The notes under the pieces were generated by a model. The model had not been told where the DNA came from, searched no databases, and was given only the letters and a program-made list of their open reading frames with translations. A stretch of DNA of 64,000 nucleotides from Clostridiales bacterium (GTDB lineage: Bacteria; Bacillota; Clostridia; Christensenellales; Aristaeellaceae), in assembly GCA_015056365.1 (NCBI GenBank), contig SVGM01000005.1:1-64000 (forward strand), in the 5' to 3' direction. The stretch's first letter is position 1. The number at the start of each line of letters is the position of its first letter. This document shows, in pieces, positions 17,861 to 28,321 of the stretch. The translations under genes and the position numbers were made by a program.

Positions 17861-18783
17861 TGAGCATGGAAAAGAAAGCTACCCGAGTCGCTTATGGCGA
17901 GTATATTGCCAAGCTGGGCGATACCAATGACAAGCTGGTGGTGCTCGACGCCGACCTGGCCGGCGCTACCATGACCCAGTACTTCAAGAAGGCCCATCCC
18001 GAACGGTTCTTTGACTGCGGCATCGCCGAGGCCAACATGGTCGACCTGGCCGCCGGTATGTCCACCACCGGTCTGGTTCCCTTCTGCAGCACCTTCGCCG
18101 TGTTCGCCGGCCGCTGCCTGGACCAGATCCGCAATACCGTTTGCTATCCCAAGATGAACGTGAAGTTTGCCTTCACTCATGCCGGCATCACGCTGGGCGA
18201 AGACGGCGGCAGCCATCAGGCGCTGGAAGATATCGCCCTCATGCGCTCCATGCCCAACATGACCGTGTTCATCCCCTGCGACGCCAAGGAAACCGAGCGC
18301 TGCATCGACGCCGCCGTGGAAATCAACGGCCCCGTCTACATCCGTCTGGCCCGTCTGCCCTCCCCCATCTTCGAGATGGATATGCCCTTCATCCCCGGCA
18401 AGCTGAACGTGCTGCGCGACGGCGCTGACGAGCTGCTGCTGTGCTGCGGCGTGATGGTCAGCGAGTGCATGGAAGCCGCCGAGCTGCTGGCTGCCCAGGG
18501 CAAGAACGTTTGCGTGGTCAACTGCCACACCCTCAAGCCCTTCGACGAGGAAGGCCTGCGTGAACTGGCCAAGACCCACAAGAACATCTACACCGTGGAA
18601 GAGCACAATGTCATCGGCGGTCTGGGCGATGCTGCCGCAGCCGCGCTGGTGAACATGGACGGCGTGAAGCTGACCAAGCTGGGCATGCAGGATGTGTTCG
18701 GCGAGAGCGGCAAGCCTGCCGACCTGCTGCGCAAGTACAAGCTGGACGCTCAGGGTATTGCCGATACCGTCATGGGCAAGTAA
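17860..18783 (+). CDS. Transketolase, C-terminal subunit
   Basis: Pyr and C-terminal domains: FDCGIAEANMVDLAAGMSTTGLVPF; overlaps the N subunit. Confidence 0.96.
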   Translation: MSMEKKATRVAYGEYIAKLGDTNDKLVVLDADLAGATMTQYFKKAHPERFFDCGIAEANMVDLAAGMSTTGLVPFCSTFAVFAGRCLDQIRNTVCYPKMNVKFAFTHAGITLGEDGGSHQALEDIALMRSMPNMTVFIPCDAKETERCIDAAVEINGPVYIRLARLPSPIFEMDMPFIPGKLNVLRDGADELLLCCGVMVSECMEAAELLAAQGKNVCVVNCHTLKPFDEEGLRELAKTHKNIYTVEEHNVIGGLGDAAAAALVNMDGVKLTKLGMQDVFGESGKPADLLRKYKLDAQGIADTVMGK

Positions 18784-18795
18784 GCAACCATTCTT

Positions 18796-18828
18796 CAGGG
18801 GAACGAGCGACTCGTTCCCCTGTTTTTT
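18796..18828 (+). terminator. Rho-independent terminator of transketolase genes
   Basis: CAGGGGAACGAG-CGA-CTCGTTCCCCTG-TTTTTT. Confidence 0.9.
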
Positions 18829-18842
18829 GTTCATAGACGAAA

Positions 18843-18875
18843 ACAGCCCCCGGACAATGACTGTCCGGGGGCTGT
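18843..18875 (-). terminator. Rho-independent terminator of SH3-repeat protein gene
   Basis: ACAGCCCCCGGACA-ATGAC-TGTCCGGGGGCTGT perfect 14-bp stem, U-rich on the minus strand. Confidence 0.8.
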
Positions 18876-18884
18876 GATGGTTTC

Positions 18885-21752
18885 TTAGTAGGTGAAACTG
18901 GCTACGCTGCCATCCAGATAGGTGGTGCCATCGCCCACGGCGTACACCTCATAGGTGTCGCCGCTGTTGGGCTGGTTCACGAAGGTATAGCTGGCAGAAC
19001 TACAGCTGTACCAGGTGCCGGAACCGTTGGTTTGGCGGAAACGATAGCCGCTGGCATGATCCACAGACGTCCAGGTAATGGTCCACGCGCCGCCCGCCTC
19101 GGAAACGCCGATGAAAGCGGGGGTACCCAGCGTCACAGGGGTAACAACGGGTTCCGTGTAGCTCAGGCTGGCCACGGCGCTATCGGTGTAGTTCACGCCA
19201 TCGCCCACTGCGTACACCTGATATTCGCCCGTTACAGGCTTGTTCTGGAAGGTGTAACTAGCAGAGCTGCAATCATGCCAACCGCTGCCGCCCACCTGCT
19301 GGAAGCGGTAACTGGAAGCGCCGGACACAGTGTTCCAGGTTGCAGTCCAGACGCCGCCGCTTTCCTGAATGCTCAGGCCGGTGGGTGCGTCGAGCTCCAT
19401 GGCAGGCACGGGAGCCGGAGGCGTTACGGGCGCGGTGTAGTCATAGCTGAATACGTCGCTGTTTTCGTAGCTGGTGCCATTGCCCACTGCGTACACCTGA
19501 TAGGTAGCCGTTTCAGGCTTGTTGACGAAGGTGTAGCTGCTGCCGGTGCAGTCATGCCAACCACTGCCGCCCACCTGCTGGAAGCGATAGCCGGATGCAT
19601 TCACGACCGCATCCCAGTTGGCGGTCCACACACCATTGTTCTCCACAATGGTCATGGTGGTGGGAGCGCCCAGCTTCACAGGCACATTGTACACGTACTC
19701 AGCCACGTCGCTGTCGTCATAGGCAACGCCATCGCCCAGAGCGTACACCTGATAGGTAGCCGCGATGGGCTTGTTCTGGAAGGTGTAGCTGGTGCCGGTG
19801 CACTGGTGCCAGCCGGTGGCGGTGCTGCTGACTTCGCGGAACATATAGCCGGAAGCGTTGTCCACAGCAGACCAGGAAATGATCCAGCTGGAATCGGCCT
19901 GCTGGCTGATGCCGGTAATGGTGGGCTTGCTCAGCTTAACAGCATTCTCAGCGGCCGTCTTGGGGAACACAGCGGTCACGGTGGCGGTGCTGCCGTCTGT
20001 GCCGACGATGCAGCTGACGCTGCCGCTGTTGCTGCCGACGACCTTGAAGGAGTTGGCAGTCAAGCCGGTAAAGGTGTAGTTTGCCTTGGCCGCGAGGCTG
20101 ATGGTGGCGGTATAGGCAGTATTGGCCGCAAACTTGCCGTCCGTCAGCGCGGGACTCCAGGTGACCGTACCGGTATACTGATCGTTATCCGTGGTAGCGA
20201 CCACGGCAGCCGCATCCTTCACAGGAGCCGTCACACCGGCGATATCCGTCAGGCTGACCTTGGCCTTGCCGATGGTAATGGTGAATTCTCTTGTGGCAGC
20301 GACACCCATGCCATTGCTGACCTGAGCCGTAAATGTCTTGCTGCCGCTTTCAGAAGGAATACCAGTGATCTCGCCGTTCTGGCTCATGGACAGACCCACG
20401 GGCAGAGCACCGTTGATAATGGTCCATTTCAGGGTACCGCCGCCGGTGGCGTTCAGCTGAGCGGTGTAGGCGGTCTGATAAGCGCCGCTGGCCAGCGTGG
20501 TGGTGGTGATCACAGGAGCTTCCTGCGCCTTGACCGGGCTGGTGGTCACGCTCTTGATTCCGCTGAAGGGATACTTGCCCTCAACCGTCAGGGTGATGGT
20601 CTTGCCGGCGTCGGCAGCTTCCACCACATAGGCGGAGGCGTTGCTCTTCTGCACGCCGTCAACGGACCAGAAATAGTTCACCGTGGCGCTGGCAGGGGTA
20701 ATGGTGGCCTTGAGCGTATCACCCACATAGGGTGCATTGCCGTTGAGTTCCACCTTCTCCAGAACGCCGGTCTTGACGACCTTGGCAGTGGTGGTGCTGT
20801 AGGCGCTTCCCTTGTAGCTGCCCGCGCCGGTCACCTTCAGACGGATGGTGGCGCCCACGTCCGCGTCGGTCACCAGATAGGCAGCAGAGGTGCCCTTCAC
20901 CGTCTCGGTGCCGCCTTCGGGGGTTACCAGCCACTCATAGGTGACAGTCGCCGTGGAGGGCGTGACGCTCTGCACAGCGAGCACGTTGCCCACAACGGGA
21001 TTGGTGTTGTTGATGGTAACGCCGTTGACGTTGTAATTGTTGTTGTAGATGAGGAACTCATTCATCATATAGCCGCAGCGGCTACCAACCTGAATATAGT
21101 CCCACACAGCGCCCTTGGAGATAATCTTGACCTGGGTGCCTACGCTGTAGACGCCGATCTTGCTGTATCCCTTACCGGGGCCGGAGCGGAGGCGCACGCC
21201 GTAGCCGTTGCTGCTCCAGATGGTAGCGTCGCCCACATAGCTGATGGTTCCGCCGGAACCGCCGGCGCCGTTGCCGGAGAGGAACTGGCTCATCATATAG
21301 CCGACGTAGCCTTCAATGCTGATCTTGCACCAGTTCTTGCCGCTTTCCAAAATGGTGGCAGGAGTGCCGACGGGGAACTTGTTGATCACGCGGTAGTTGG
21401 TGCCGGGACCGACGCGCAGGCGGACGCCATAGCCGTTATGGCTGATGACGATCGCATTGCCGGTGCCGGGGGTGCCGCTGGGCGTACCGCTGCCAAGGGT
21501 CAGGTAGTCACCGTACATATAACCGGTATTGCCATCCGAAAGACGGACGTGGTACCAGTTGCCGGTCTTGCCCAGCACCTCAACAACCGTGCCGGTATAG
21601 TAGCTTGCGAGGGTTTGTGCGTCAAAGGAAGCATAGCTTCTCAAGCGAAGCCAGCCGCCTCTTACCGTGGCATATTGCGCAGCCATGGAGCTAACGGGCA
21701 AAAGCGCCAGAAGCAGCACCAGAGCCATCATTGCCGCTAACCATCGTTTCAT
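18885..21752 (-). CDS. Secreted multi-domain protein: signal peptide, three bacterial SH3 domains, Ig-like/putative-Ig repeats, four C-terminal FN3-like repeats
   Basis: MKRWLAAMMALVLLLALLPVSSMA signal; YATVRGGWLRLRSYAS..., NGYGVRLRVGPGTNYRV (SH3b); repeats with SGYRFQQVGGSGWHDCTGSSYTFVNKP...YQVYAVGDG. Confidence 0.88.
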   Translation of the reverse strand: MKRWLAAMMALVLLLALLPVSSMAAQYATVRGGWLRLRSYASFDAQTLASYYTGTVVEVLGKTGNWYHVRLSDGNTGYMYGDYLTLGSGTPSGTPGTGNAIVISHNGYGVRLRVGPGTNYRVINKFPVGTPATILESGKNWCKISIEGYVGYMMSQFLSGNGAGGSGGTISYVGDATIWSSNGYGVRLRSGPGKGYSKIGVYSVGTQVKIISKGAVWDYIQVGSRCGYMMNEFLIYNNNYNVNGVTINNTNPVVGNVLAVQSVTPSTATVTYEWLVTPEGGTETVKGTSAAYLVTDADVGATIRLKVTGAGSYKGSAYSTTTAKVVKTGVLEKVELNGNAPYVGDTLKATITPASATVNYFWSVDGVQKSNASAYVVEAADAGKTITLTVEGKYPFSGIKSVTTSPVKAQEAPVITTTTLASGAYQTAYTAQLNATGGGTLKWTIINGALPVGLSMSQNGEITGIPSESGSKTFTAQVSNGMGVAATREFTITIGKAKVSLTDIAGVTAPVKDAAAVVATTDNDQYTGTVTWSPALTDGKFAANTAYTATISLAAKANYTFTGLTANSFKVVGSNSGSVSCIVGTDGSTATVTAVFPKTAAENAVKLSKPTITGISQQADSSWIISWSAVDNASGYMFREVSSTATGWHQCTGTSYTFQNKPIAATYQVYALGDGVAYDDSDVAEYVYNVPVKLGAPTTMTIVENNGVWTANWDAVVNASGYRFQQVGGSGWHDCTGSSYTFVNKPETATYQVYAVGNGTSYENSDVFSYDYTAPVTPPAPVPAMELDAPTGLSIQESGGVWTATWNTVSGASSYRFQQVGGSGWHDCSSASYTFQNKPVTGEYQVYAVGDGVNYTDSAVASLSYTEPVVTPVTLGTPAFIGVSEAGGAWTITWTSVDHASGYRFRQTNGSGTWYSCSSASYTFVNQPNSGDTYEVYAVGDGTTYLDGSVASFTY
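18888..19940 (-). repeat. Four tandem ~80-90 aa FN3-like coding repeats
   Basis: GWHQC/GWHDC/GWHDC/TWYSC...SYTF.N.P....YQVYA.GDG recurring four times. Confidence 0.85.
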
Positions 21753-22001
21753 AGTGGATTTACCTCCATTTTCCCGTGCTTGCACAGGGGATATTACGCC
21801 TATAGGACGATTGACTGTTGTGTTTTCTTCCCAGAGCATGATTAATTGTACATTTTTTGCGAAGCTTTGTAAAGCTACCATATCTATGGCTTTCAGACGT
21901 TTTCAGGTACAAGAAGACCCAAACTGGAAAAACGTACATTCATTTTTTCACCCACACATTTTGACGAAATGAAAAAAGCCGCCCGAAAGCGGCTTATGGG
22001 A

Positions 22002-22448
22002 TTATCCCTTCTGTGTAAAGCTGGTATGGCAACGGCTGCAGGTGACAGTCACTACGCCGCTGCCCCGCTTGAGGCGCAGCCAGGCCTTGCAGCCCGGGCA
22101 CTTGAAGTACTTGTACACCTTGCGGTTCTTGAAGCGGTTGATCGCCTGCGTCCGCTTTTTCTTCTGCCGTTCCATAAAGGTGACGTAGCGGCGGTTCTCC
22201 TCACGGCGCTTCTCCAGGTTGCGGGAAAACATCCGGAAAATCGCAATCACATACGCAGCAAAACCGGCCAGATTCAGCAAAAGGCCAATCAGCGGAAAGA
22301 TGACGCCCACCTGAACGCCGCCAAGGATCGAGCCCAGCAGATAGCACGCCAGACCCGTCCACAGCAGCGCCATTCCCAACTGGTCGGCGCCGTTTCGGCC
22401 ATTCATAAAGGAGCGAAGCGTCTGCTTGATTTTCTCCCAAAAAGACAT
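22002..22448 (-). CDS. Small membrane protein with C-terminal zinc ribbon
   Basis: Two TM segments; KYFKCPGCKAWLRLKRGSGVVTVTCSRCHTSF. Confidence 0.75.
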   Translation of the reverse strand: MSFWEKIKQTLRSFMNGRNGADQLGMALLWTGLACYLLGSILGGVQVGVIFPLIGLLLNLAGFAAYVIAIFRMFSRNLEKRREENRRYVTFMERQKKKRTQAINRFKNRKVYKYFKCPGCKAWLRLKRGSGVVTVTCSRCHTSFTQKG

Positions 22449-22468
22449 TTGTTTCTCTCTCCTTTCAA

Positions 22469-23260
22469 TCAGCAAAAGCCATAATAGCCACGAGAACAGC
22501 AGCAGTTGCACAGCGTGTTGAGAAGGCAGCAGGTCAAGCAAGGATTGGAGCAGCACAGAGAAGCAAAACCGCCCATGCTGTCGCTTCGGCTACCGTAGGC
22601 ACGTCCGCCGGCGCTCATCTGCGCCAGCAGCTCCCGGTACGCGGTTTCATCCGGCGCCATATTGGCGGCGGTACGCGCATCGTTCATGGCTGCAATCCGG
22701 TTGCCCAGCCCCATATTGGCCCTGGCGCTCCAGTAGTACCAGGCTGCCTTACGCTGGTCGATCCCCTTGAGTGTTTGTAGCGCTTCGCCATATCGGCCGG
22801 CCAACACCTGCTGCTCTACGTTCTTGAAGATGGGATCATTCTCATAATACGAAGTGGTCTGGTATTGCCGGCTGCTGCTTCCAAACAGATCACCGAAATC
22901 AAAGCCGAAACCGCCAAAGTCATAACCTCGGTTGCCGTACCCCCCCTGAGAACCATAACCGCCCTGTGAGCCGTAGCCGCCATAGCTGCCCTGAGAGCCA
23001 TAGCCGCCGTAGCTTCCATAGCTGCCGTAGCCGCTGCTGCCAGTGGAGCCATAGGACGAGCCGCCATATCCGCCGGGCTGCCCCTTGTGCTTGATCAGAT
23101 AGGTATAGGCGTCATTGACTTCTTTCATTTTCCGCTCGGCCTCGGCGCTGCCGCCGTTGAGGTCCGGGTGATATTTCTTGGCCAGCCTGCGGTAGGCGGC
23201 CTTAATCTCGTCATCCGTAGCGCCGGGCGATAGACCCAGCACCTCATAGGGGTCTCTCAT
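22469..23260 (-). CDS. DnaJ (J-domain) protein with Gly/Tyr/Ser linker, TPR-like region and Cys-rich C-terminus
   Basis: [37 protein letters not shown]; tail [29 protein letters not shown]. Confidence 0.92.
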   Translation of the reverse strand: MRDPYEVLGLSPGATDDEIKAAYRRLAKKYHPDLNGGSAEAERKMKEVNDAYTYLIKHKGQPGGYGGSSYGSTGSSGYGSYGSYGGYGSQGSYGGYGSQGGYGSQGGYGNRGYDFGGFGFDFGDLFGSSSRQYQTTSYYENDPIFKNVEQQVLAGRYGEALQTLKGIDQRKAAWYYWSARANMGLGNRIAAMNDARTAANMAPDETAYRELLAQMSAGGRAYGSRSDSMGGFASLCCSNPCLTCCLLNTLCNCCCSRGYYGFC

Positions 23261-24117
23261 TGCATCCCCTTCCCTTCCCTGACAACGGCAGGCTTGTCCT
23301 TCTCCCGCCGCTTCTTAAGTGCATGATAGCGCATCCAGCAACCACCATACAGGATATTGCGCAAAATGTCCATATCCTTCACCAACGGAAGCGTTTCAAA
23401 CGCCTCAGTACACTCGGCGATGAGCATCATCAGGCTTTGATGGACAAAGGCTTCGTAGTCCTCGTTTTGATGATATCCAGTCAGCGGATTATATCGCTTT
23501 TTGCGCAAATCCGCCGGCAGATCCTCGTAAGCGTCCATCAGATAAATGAACCTGCCCATGCACTCCCCTACCTTGGCAAGGGTATCCGCCCAGTAGTCAT
23601 CCCGATAACGGTAGATAACACCCAGCATCTGTGCCGTCAGATTGGCCGCGCCGTCCAGGGTGGCTTCCTGCATTTCCACCTGCCGGATTTCGCTGAGGCA
23701 GTTCTCCAGCTGGCCGCATTTTTCCGGGTAACGGCTCTTGACCTGTTGATAGGCTTTCTCCAGCAGCGCAGCTTCTCCGCGTCCCAGCAAGCTTCGGTCA
23801 TCCTGCCAGTTATCCAGGCACTTGTGATAGCTCAGGGCTATGTTCATATCCGCACAATAGTCCGCTATTTCGTTGCACACGTAGGCGTGCGGTTTCAGCG
23901 GATGCAGGGCGCAACGTTCCTGAGCGCTTTCCTCGCCGGGCTCGTAGAGGGAGTTGAGCAGCAGAAACAAAAACGTCAGGTCATAGCTGAGGGTGAGGCG
24001 GCTCAGGCTGCCATAGCGCCGCCCAAGGGTACGGCACAGCCCGCAATAACAGGCGCGATATCTGTCCCGCCCTTCCTGACTCAACCCCTCCGGCGCAATG
24101 GTCACATAGCCAAACAT
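23257..24117 (-). CDS. DUF5685-like family protein
   Basis: [36 protein letters not shown]...[11 protein letters not shown]-terminus; ATGA overlap with dnaJ-like gene. Confidence 0.75.
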   Translation of the reverse strand: MFGYVTIAPEGLSQEGRDRYRACYCGLCRTLGRRYGSLSRLTLSYDLTFLFLLLNSLYEPGEESAQERCALHPLKPHAYVCNEIADYCADMNIALSYHKCLDNWQDDRSLLGRGEAALLEKAYQQVKSRYPEKCGQLENCLSEIRQVEMQEATLDGAANLTAQMLGVIYRYRDDYWADTLAKVGECMGRFIYLMDAYEDLPADLRKKRYNPLTGYHQNEDYEAFVHQSLMMLIAECTEAFETLPLVKDMDILRNILYGGCWMRYHALKKRREKDKPAVVREGKGMQ

Positions 24118-24138
24118 CTCTCAGCCGCCTTCTTCCAA

Positions 24139-25908
24139 TCAATTGCCACCGTGAATGTCCGCATCCATAGCGCCGTCCTCAGCATCCACGGTATCCGCAT
24201 CCACAAAGCGTCCACAGGCAGTCAGCGCCTCTGTCAGCTGGTCGCAGGCGCCCTTCAACTCCCGGTCGTTCTTGCCGTCCATAGCGCGCTTTACCCGCTC
24301 CCGCAGCTGCTCGATACGGGCCTTGTCCGCAGCGTTCAGCTTCTTCTGGGCGTTCTTCGCCTGATACATCAATTCTTCGGCGTGGTTCATCATTTCGGCG
24401 CGCTGCTTGCGCTGGGCATCTTCCTGGGCATAGCGCTCCGCATCCCGCACAGCGCGGTCGATCTCGTCGGAGGACATATTGGAGCTTTGGGTCAGGGTGA
24501 TCTCCTGATGCTTGCCTGTGCCCAGATCCTTGGCAGAGACATTGACGATGCCATTGGCGTCGATGGAGAATGTCACCTCGATCTGAGGGATACCCCGGAG
24601 GGCACGGCGAATGCCGCTGAGGCGGAAACGCCCAAGGGTCTTGTTGCAGCTGGCGATCTCCCGCTCGCCCTGCAGCACGTGGATATCCACCGATGTCTGG
24701 AAATTGGCTGCGGTGGTGAATACCTGGCTGCGCTGGCAGGGCAGGATGGTGTTGCGCTCAATGATCCTGCTGAACACATCGCCCATGGTTTCGATACCCA
24801 GCGACAAAGGCGTCACGTCCACCAACAAAAGGCCCTTGACCTCGCCCTGCAAAACGCCGCCCTGCAGCGCCGCGCCCAGCGCCACGCATTCGTCCGGGTT
24901 GATATCCTTGCTGGGTTCCTTGCCGGTAAGCCGCTTTACCGCCGCCTGCACCGCAGGGATGCGGGTAGAACCGCCCACCAGCAACACGCGGCTCAGTTCC
25001 GTGGGGCGCAGACCGGCGTCGCTGAGCGCCTGTTCCACCGGCCCGACGGTGGCGTTAACCAAATGCGCCGTAAGCTCGTCAAACTTGGCGCGGGTCAGGG
25101 TCATCTCCAGATGCCGGGCGCCGTTCTGGTCAGAGTACAGGAACGGAAGGCTGATCATGGTGCTCAGTGCGGCGCTCAATTCGATCTTCGCCTTTTCCGC
25201 AGCCTCACGGATGCGTCCCATGGCGGCGGCGTCGCTGGTCAGGTCGATCTTTTCCTGGCGGCGGAAGCTTTCCGCCAGATAGCTGACGATACAGTTATCA
25301 AAGTCATCGCCGCCCAGGCGATTGTTGCCGGCGGTAGCCAGCACTTCGATCACGTCGTTGTTGATATCCAGCACAGATACGTCAAAGGTACCTCCGCCCA
25401 GATCGAACACCATGATCTTCTGCGCGCCGCCCTTGTCCATTCCATACGCCATAGCGGCGGCGGTGGGCTCATTGATGATACGCAGCACATTCAAACCGGC
25501 GATCCGGCCAGCGTCCTTGGTGGCCTGGCGCTGACTGTCGCTAAAATAGGCTGGCACCGTAATAACTGCATCGGTGACGCTCTCCCCCAGATAGGCCTCC
25601 GCATCGGTTTTCAGCTTCTGCAGAATCATCGCGGAAATCTCCTGAGGTGTATAATTCCTGCCATCAATCTTGGTGCGGTTATCCGTGCCCATCTCGCGCT
25701 TGATGGAAAAAACGGTGCGGGCGCTGTTGGTAATGGCCTGTCTCCTGGCCGCGCTGCCAACGATGCGTTCTCCGTCTTTGGTAAATGCCACGACCGACGG
25801 CGTAGTACGTCCACCCTCCGAGTTGGGGATCACCACAGCCTCGCCGTTTTCCAAAAATGCGACACAAGAATTGGTGGTACCAAGATCAATTCCAATGGTT
25901 TTTCCCAT
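24139..25908 (-). CDS. Hsp70 family chaperone DnaK (paralog)
   Basis: [70 protein letters not shown]. Confidence 0.96.
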   Translation of the reverse strand: MGKTIGIDLGTTNSCVAFLENGEAVVIPNSEGGRTTPSVVAFTKDGERIVGSAARRQAITNSARTVFSIKREMGTDNRTKIDGRNYTPQEISAMILQKLKTDAEAYLGESVTDAVITVPAYFSDSQRQATKDAGRIAGLNVLRIINEPTAAAMAYGMDKGGAQKIMVFDLGGGTFDVSVLDINNDVIEVLATAGNNRLGGDDFDNCIVSYLAESFRRQEKIDLTSDAAAMGRIREAAEKAKIELSAALSTMISLPFLYSDQNGARHLEMTLTRAKFDELTAHLVNATVGPVEQALSDAGLRPTELSRVLLVGGSTRIPAVQAAVKRLTGKEPSKDINPDECVALGAALQGGVLQGEVKGLLLVDVTPLSLGIETMGDVFSRIIERNTILPCQRSQVFTTAANFQTSVDIHVLQGEREIASCNKTLGRFRLSGIRRALRGIPQIEVTFSIDANGIVNVSAKDLGTGKHQEITLTQSSNMSSDEIDRAVRDAERYAQEDAQRKQRAEMMNHAEELMYQAKNAQKKLNAADKARIEQLRERVKRAMDGKNDRELKGACDQLTEALTACGRFVDADTVDAEDGAMDADIHGGN

Positions 25909-25956
25909 AAAATGCCTCCTGTTGCCCCTAAAAAACATCACCGGGGCTTACTGAAT

Positions 25957-25986
25957 ATCATAACCAATTGAAGTAGACAATGTAAA
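25957..25986 (-). promoter_or_regulatory. Sigma-A-like promoter of DnaK-DUF5685-DnaJ operon (no CIRCE seen)
   Basis: Minus strand TTTACA-N18-TATGAT. Confidence 0.5.
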
Positions 25987-26098
25987 GCATAAGTATGACA
26001 AAACCGTAAATTTTCCTCCCCTGACCTGCATTTTGAGCATATTCCTCTCTGCGTATGCGCAAAATGACTCCATGATACATCCTACACGGGAGGATCAT

Positions 26099-26677
26099 AT
26101 GAATCTTTACCTGATCAGCCTGCTGATTTATTCACTGATGATTCTGCCCATCAAGGTTTCCTTTCGCGTCAGGCTTGGGCGAAGGCCCGGCTATTGGGTA
26201 CGCTTTCAGGCAATGGGGCTGCCGTTTTTACGCCGCCGCAAGGATGACGATACCATGGAAGAGCATCCCATCAATGAAGCGGAGGTATCTGCCGGGCTCA
26301 ACAGGGACAGTCTGCTGATTTTCCGGGCGCTGCTATCCCCCCATGTGCGCCGCCGCCTCAGACGACTTTGCGATATCCGTCTTCTCACCCTCTACGCCCA
26401 CATTTCCTGTCAGGACGCAAGCCATACGGCGCTTCTCTACGGCAGCCTCAGAACGGCAGTTCAACTGGTGGAGAGACTGAACCATCGTCCGCTTCCAGCA
26501 CAGATACATCTGCGCGCAGACTATCAGGCGCTGGGTTCGGAAGTGCTGCTCAGAGGTATAGTAAGCCTTCGGCTGGGTAGCCTAATCCCGGCAACCGCCG
26601 TATGGCTTTCGCAGCTCAGACGCATGCGGGCCATCCAGGAACCATCAAAGGAGGAAAACTATGCAGCATCCCATTGA
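26099..26677 (+). CDS. DUF2953-like protein (YtfI-like)
   Basis: N-terminal TM and GLP-FLRRRK pattern; directly upstream of ytfJ-like gene. Confidence 0.65.
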   Translation: MNLYLISLLIYSLMILPIKVSFRVRLGRRPGYWVRFQAMGLPFLRRRKDDDTMEEHPINEAEVSAGLNRDSLLIFRALLSPHVRRRLRRLCDIRLLTLYAHISCQDASHTALLYGSLRTAVQLVERLNHRPLPAQIHLRADYQALGSEVLLRGIVSLRLGSLIPATAVWLSQLRRMRAIQEPSKEENYAASH

Positions 26678-27104
26678 CAGCATGATGCAAACCACCATGG
26701 AAAGCATTCGCGGCATGGTGGACGTAAACACCGTAGTGGGCTCGCCGGTGTCCGGCGCCAAGGGCGCTACCATTATCCCCATTTCAAAGGTCAGCTTCGG
26801 CTTTATTGCCGGCGGCGGCGAATACGCCAGCGGCGACGGCAGAACGCGGGTTGTGCCGGAGGATACGATGCCTTTTGCCGGCGGCACCGGTGCGGGTGTA
26901 TCTGTTCAGCCGGTTGGCTTTCTCGTGGTCAACGAGGATGGCGTGAAAATGCTGCCTGCCCAAACAAGCGGCGCCGTCGAACGGGTGGTGGAGCTGCTGC
27001 CGCAGCTGATCGAAGACCTGGTGGAAAAGGAACGGAAACCCAAGAAGATGCTGAAAACCGACTTCGAAACCTTCGCATTTGAGGAGGAGCCGCCCAGGTC
27101 ATGA
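26661..27104 (+). CDS. ytfJ: Sporulation protein YtfJ/GerW family
   Basis: MDVNTVVGSPVSGAKGATIIPISKVSFGFIAGGGEY-type sequence. Confidence 0.92.
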   Translation: MQHPIDSMMQTTMESIRGMVDVNTVVGSPVSGAKGATIIPISKVSFGFIAGGGEYASGDGRTRVVPEDTMPFAGGTGAGVSVQPVGFLVVNEDGVKMLPAQTSGAVERVVELLPQLIEDLVEKERKPKKMLKTDFETFAFEEEPPRS

Positions 27105-28270
27105 AAAAGAAAACTTGGTCGTTTCGCAGGCTGGTGGTGGTCCTGTGCTGCACGGTGCTGTCCATGCTGGGCAGCCATGCTGACGCGGAAGACCGGCAGC
27201 CGGACACCGGCATTACCACCTCCGCCAAAGCCGCCGTTCTGATTGAACGTTCCACCGGTACCATTCTCCTTCGCTCCAACGAAGCTCTCCCTCTTCCTAT
27301 GGCGTCCACCACCAAAGTGATGACAGCGCTTCTGGCGCTGGAGAAGGGCAACCTGGACGATGTGGTCACCGTGGGCCGCAACGCCTACGGCGTACCCGGC
27401 ACCAGCATCTATCTTTCCCAGGGCGAACAGATCACCCTGCGCAATCTGCTCTACGGACTGCTGATGGCCAGTGGCAACGACGCGGCTGTCGCCATAGCAG
27501 AACACATTGGCGGCGATGTGGATACCTTCTGCCGCATGATGACGGAGCGCGCAGCCCAGTTAGGCTGCACAGATACGGTTTTTGTCAATCCCCATGGCCT
27601 GCCCGCAGATGGTCACCATACCACCGCCTATGACCTCGCCCTAATTGCCCGGGAAGCCATGAATCATCCTCTGTTCCGGGAAATCGTCTCCACCCGCCGC
27701 GCCTCCATTCCCTGGGAGGGGCGCAGCTATCATCGGATTCTTAACAACAAGAACCGCCTTCTCAGCGATTATGACGGCGCCTTTGGCATCAAGACCGGCT
27801 ACACCAAGGCAGCAGGGCGCTGCCTGGTATTCGGCGCCAGGAGGGGCGATTTTGAAGTGATCGGCGTTGTGCTGTGCTGCGGAAATTGGTTCGAGGAAGC
27901 TGCCCGGATCATGGATCTGGGCTTTGAGCGATATGATTTCTTCACCGCGTTCTCCCCGGGTGAAACCGTTCGCGCCCTGCCGGTGGAAAACGGCATTCAG
28001 GAGACCGTTTCCATTCGCACGTCTGGATTATTGGGCGCACCAGTGGTCAAAGGCTGTCTTCCGTCGCTGGAGTATGATCTGCCTTCCACCGTGCCCGCCG
28101 AATTGCCTGTGGGTGAGGAAATCGGGCAGGCAAGAATCGTGCTGGATGACCAGATCCTCTCCAGCGTTCCACTTGTGGTCAGCGAAACCATCGGCAAGCG
28201 GGACTACGGCTACGAACTGGAGCGTTTCCTCAGACTGTGGCCCATTGTGCCGGAAGAAATGGCACAATAA
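27101..28270 (+). CDS. D-alanyl-D-alanine carboxypeptidase (DacF/PBP5 family)
   Basis: SxxK PMASTTKVMTAL, SGNDAAVAIAEHIGG, KTGYTKAAGRCLVF. Confidence 0.95.
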   Translation: MKKKTWSFRRLVVVLCCTVLSMLGSHADAEDRQPDTGITTSAKAAVLIERSTGTILLRSNEALPLPMASTTKVMTALLALEKGNLDDVVTVGRNAYGVPGTSIYLSQGEQITLRNLLYGLLMASGNDAAVAIAEHIGGDVDTFCRMMTERAAQLGCTDTVFVNPHGLPADGHHTTAYDLALIAREAMNHPLFREIVSTRRASIPWEGRSYHRILNNKNRLLSDYDGAFGIKTGYTKAAGRCLVFGARRGDFEVIGVVLCCGNWFEEAARIMDLGFERYDFFTAFSPGETVRALPVENGIQETVSIRTSGLLGAPVVKGCLPSLEYDLPSTVPAELPVGEEIGQARIVLDDQILSSVPLVVSETIGKRDYGYELERFLRLWPIVPEEMAQ

Positions 28271-28309
28271 AAAACGGACTGCTGCATTTCGATACAGCAG
28301 TCCGTTTTT
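28269..28309. terminator. Bidirectional terminator between convergent genes
   Basis: AAAAACGGACTGCTG-loop-CAGCAGTCCGTTTTT. Confidence 0.85.
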
Positions 28310-28321
28310 GCACGGGCATCC

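Noticed and set aside
19032-21740. 902-aa plus-strand ORF
   Set aside because: Antisense to the SH3/FN3 repeat gene; His/Gly/Ala-rich shadow ORF produced by GC-biased codons of the real gene.
22920-23070. Short tandem repeats (GGNTCNTATGGCGGCTACGG-like) that could be mistaken for a CRISPR or satellite
   Set aside because: They encode the Gly/Tyr/Ser linker of the J-protein in frame; no spacer structure.
23260-25971. 903-aa plus-strand ORF
   Set aside because: Shadow ORF antisense to dnaK-like and DUF5685-like genes; no recognisable motifs.
25942-26098. Looked for a CIRCE element (TTAGCACTC-N9-GAGTGCTAA) upstream of the DnaK paralog
   Set aside because: None found; only a sigma-A-like promoter.
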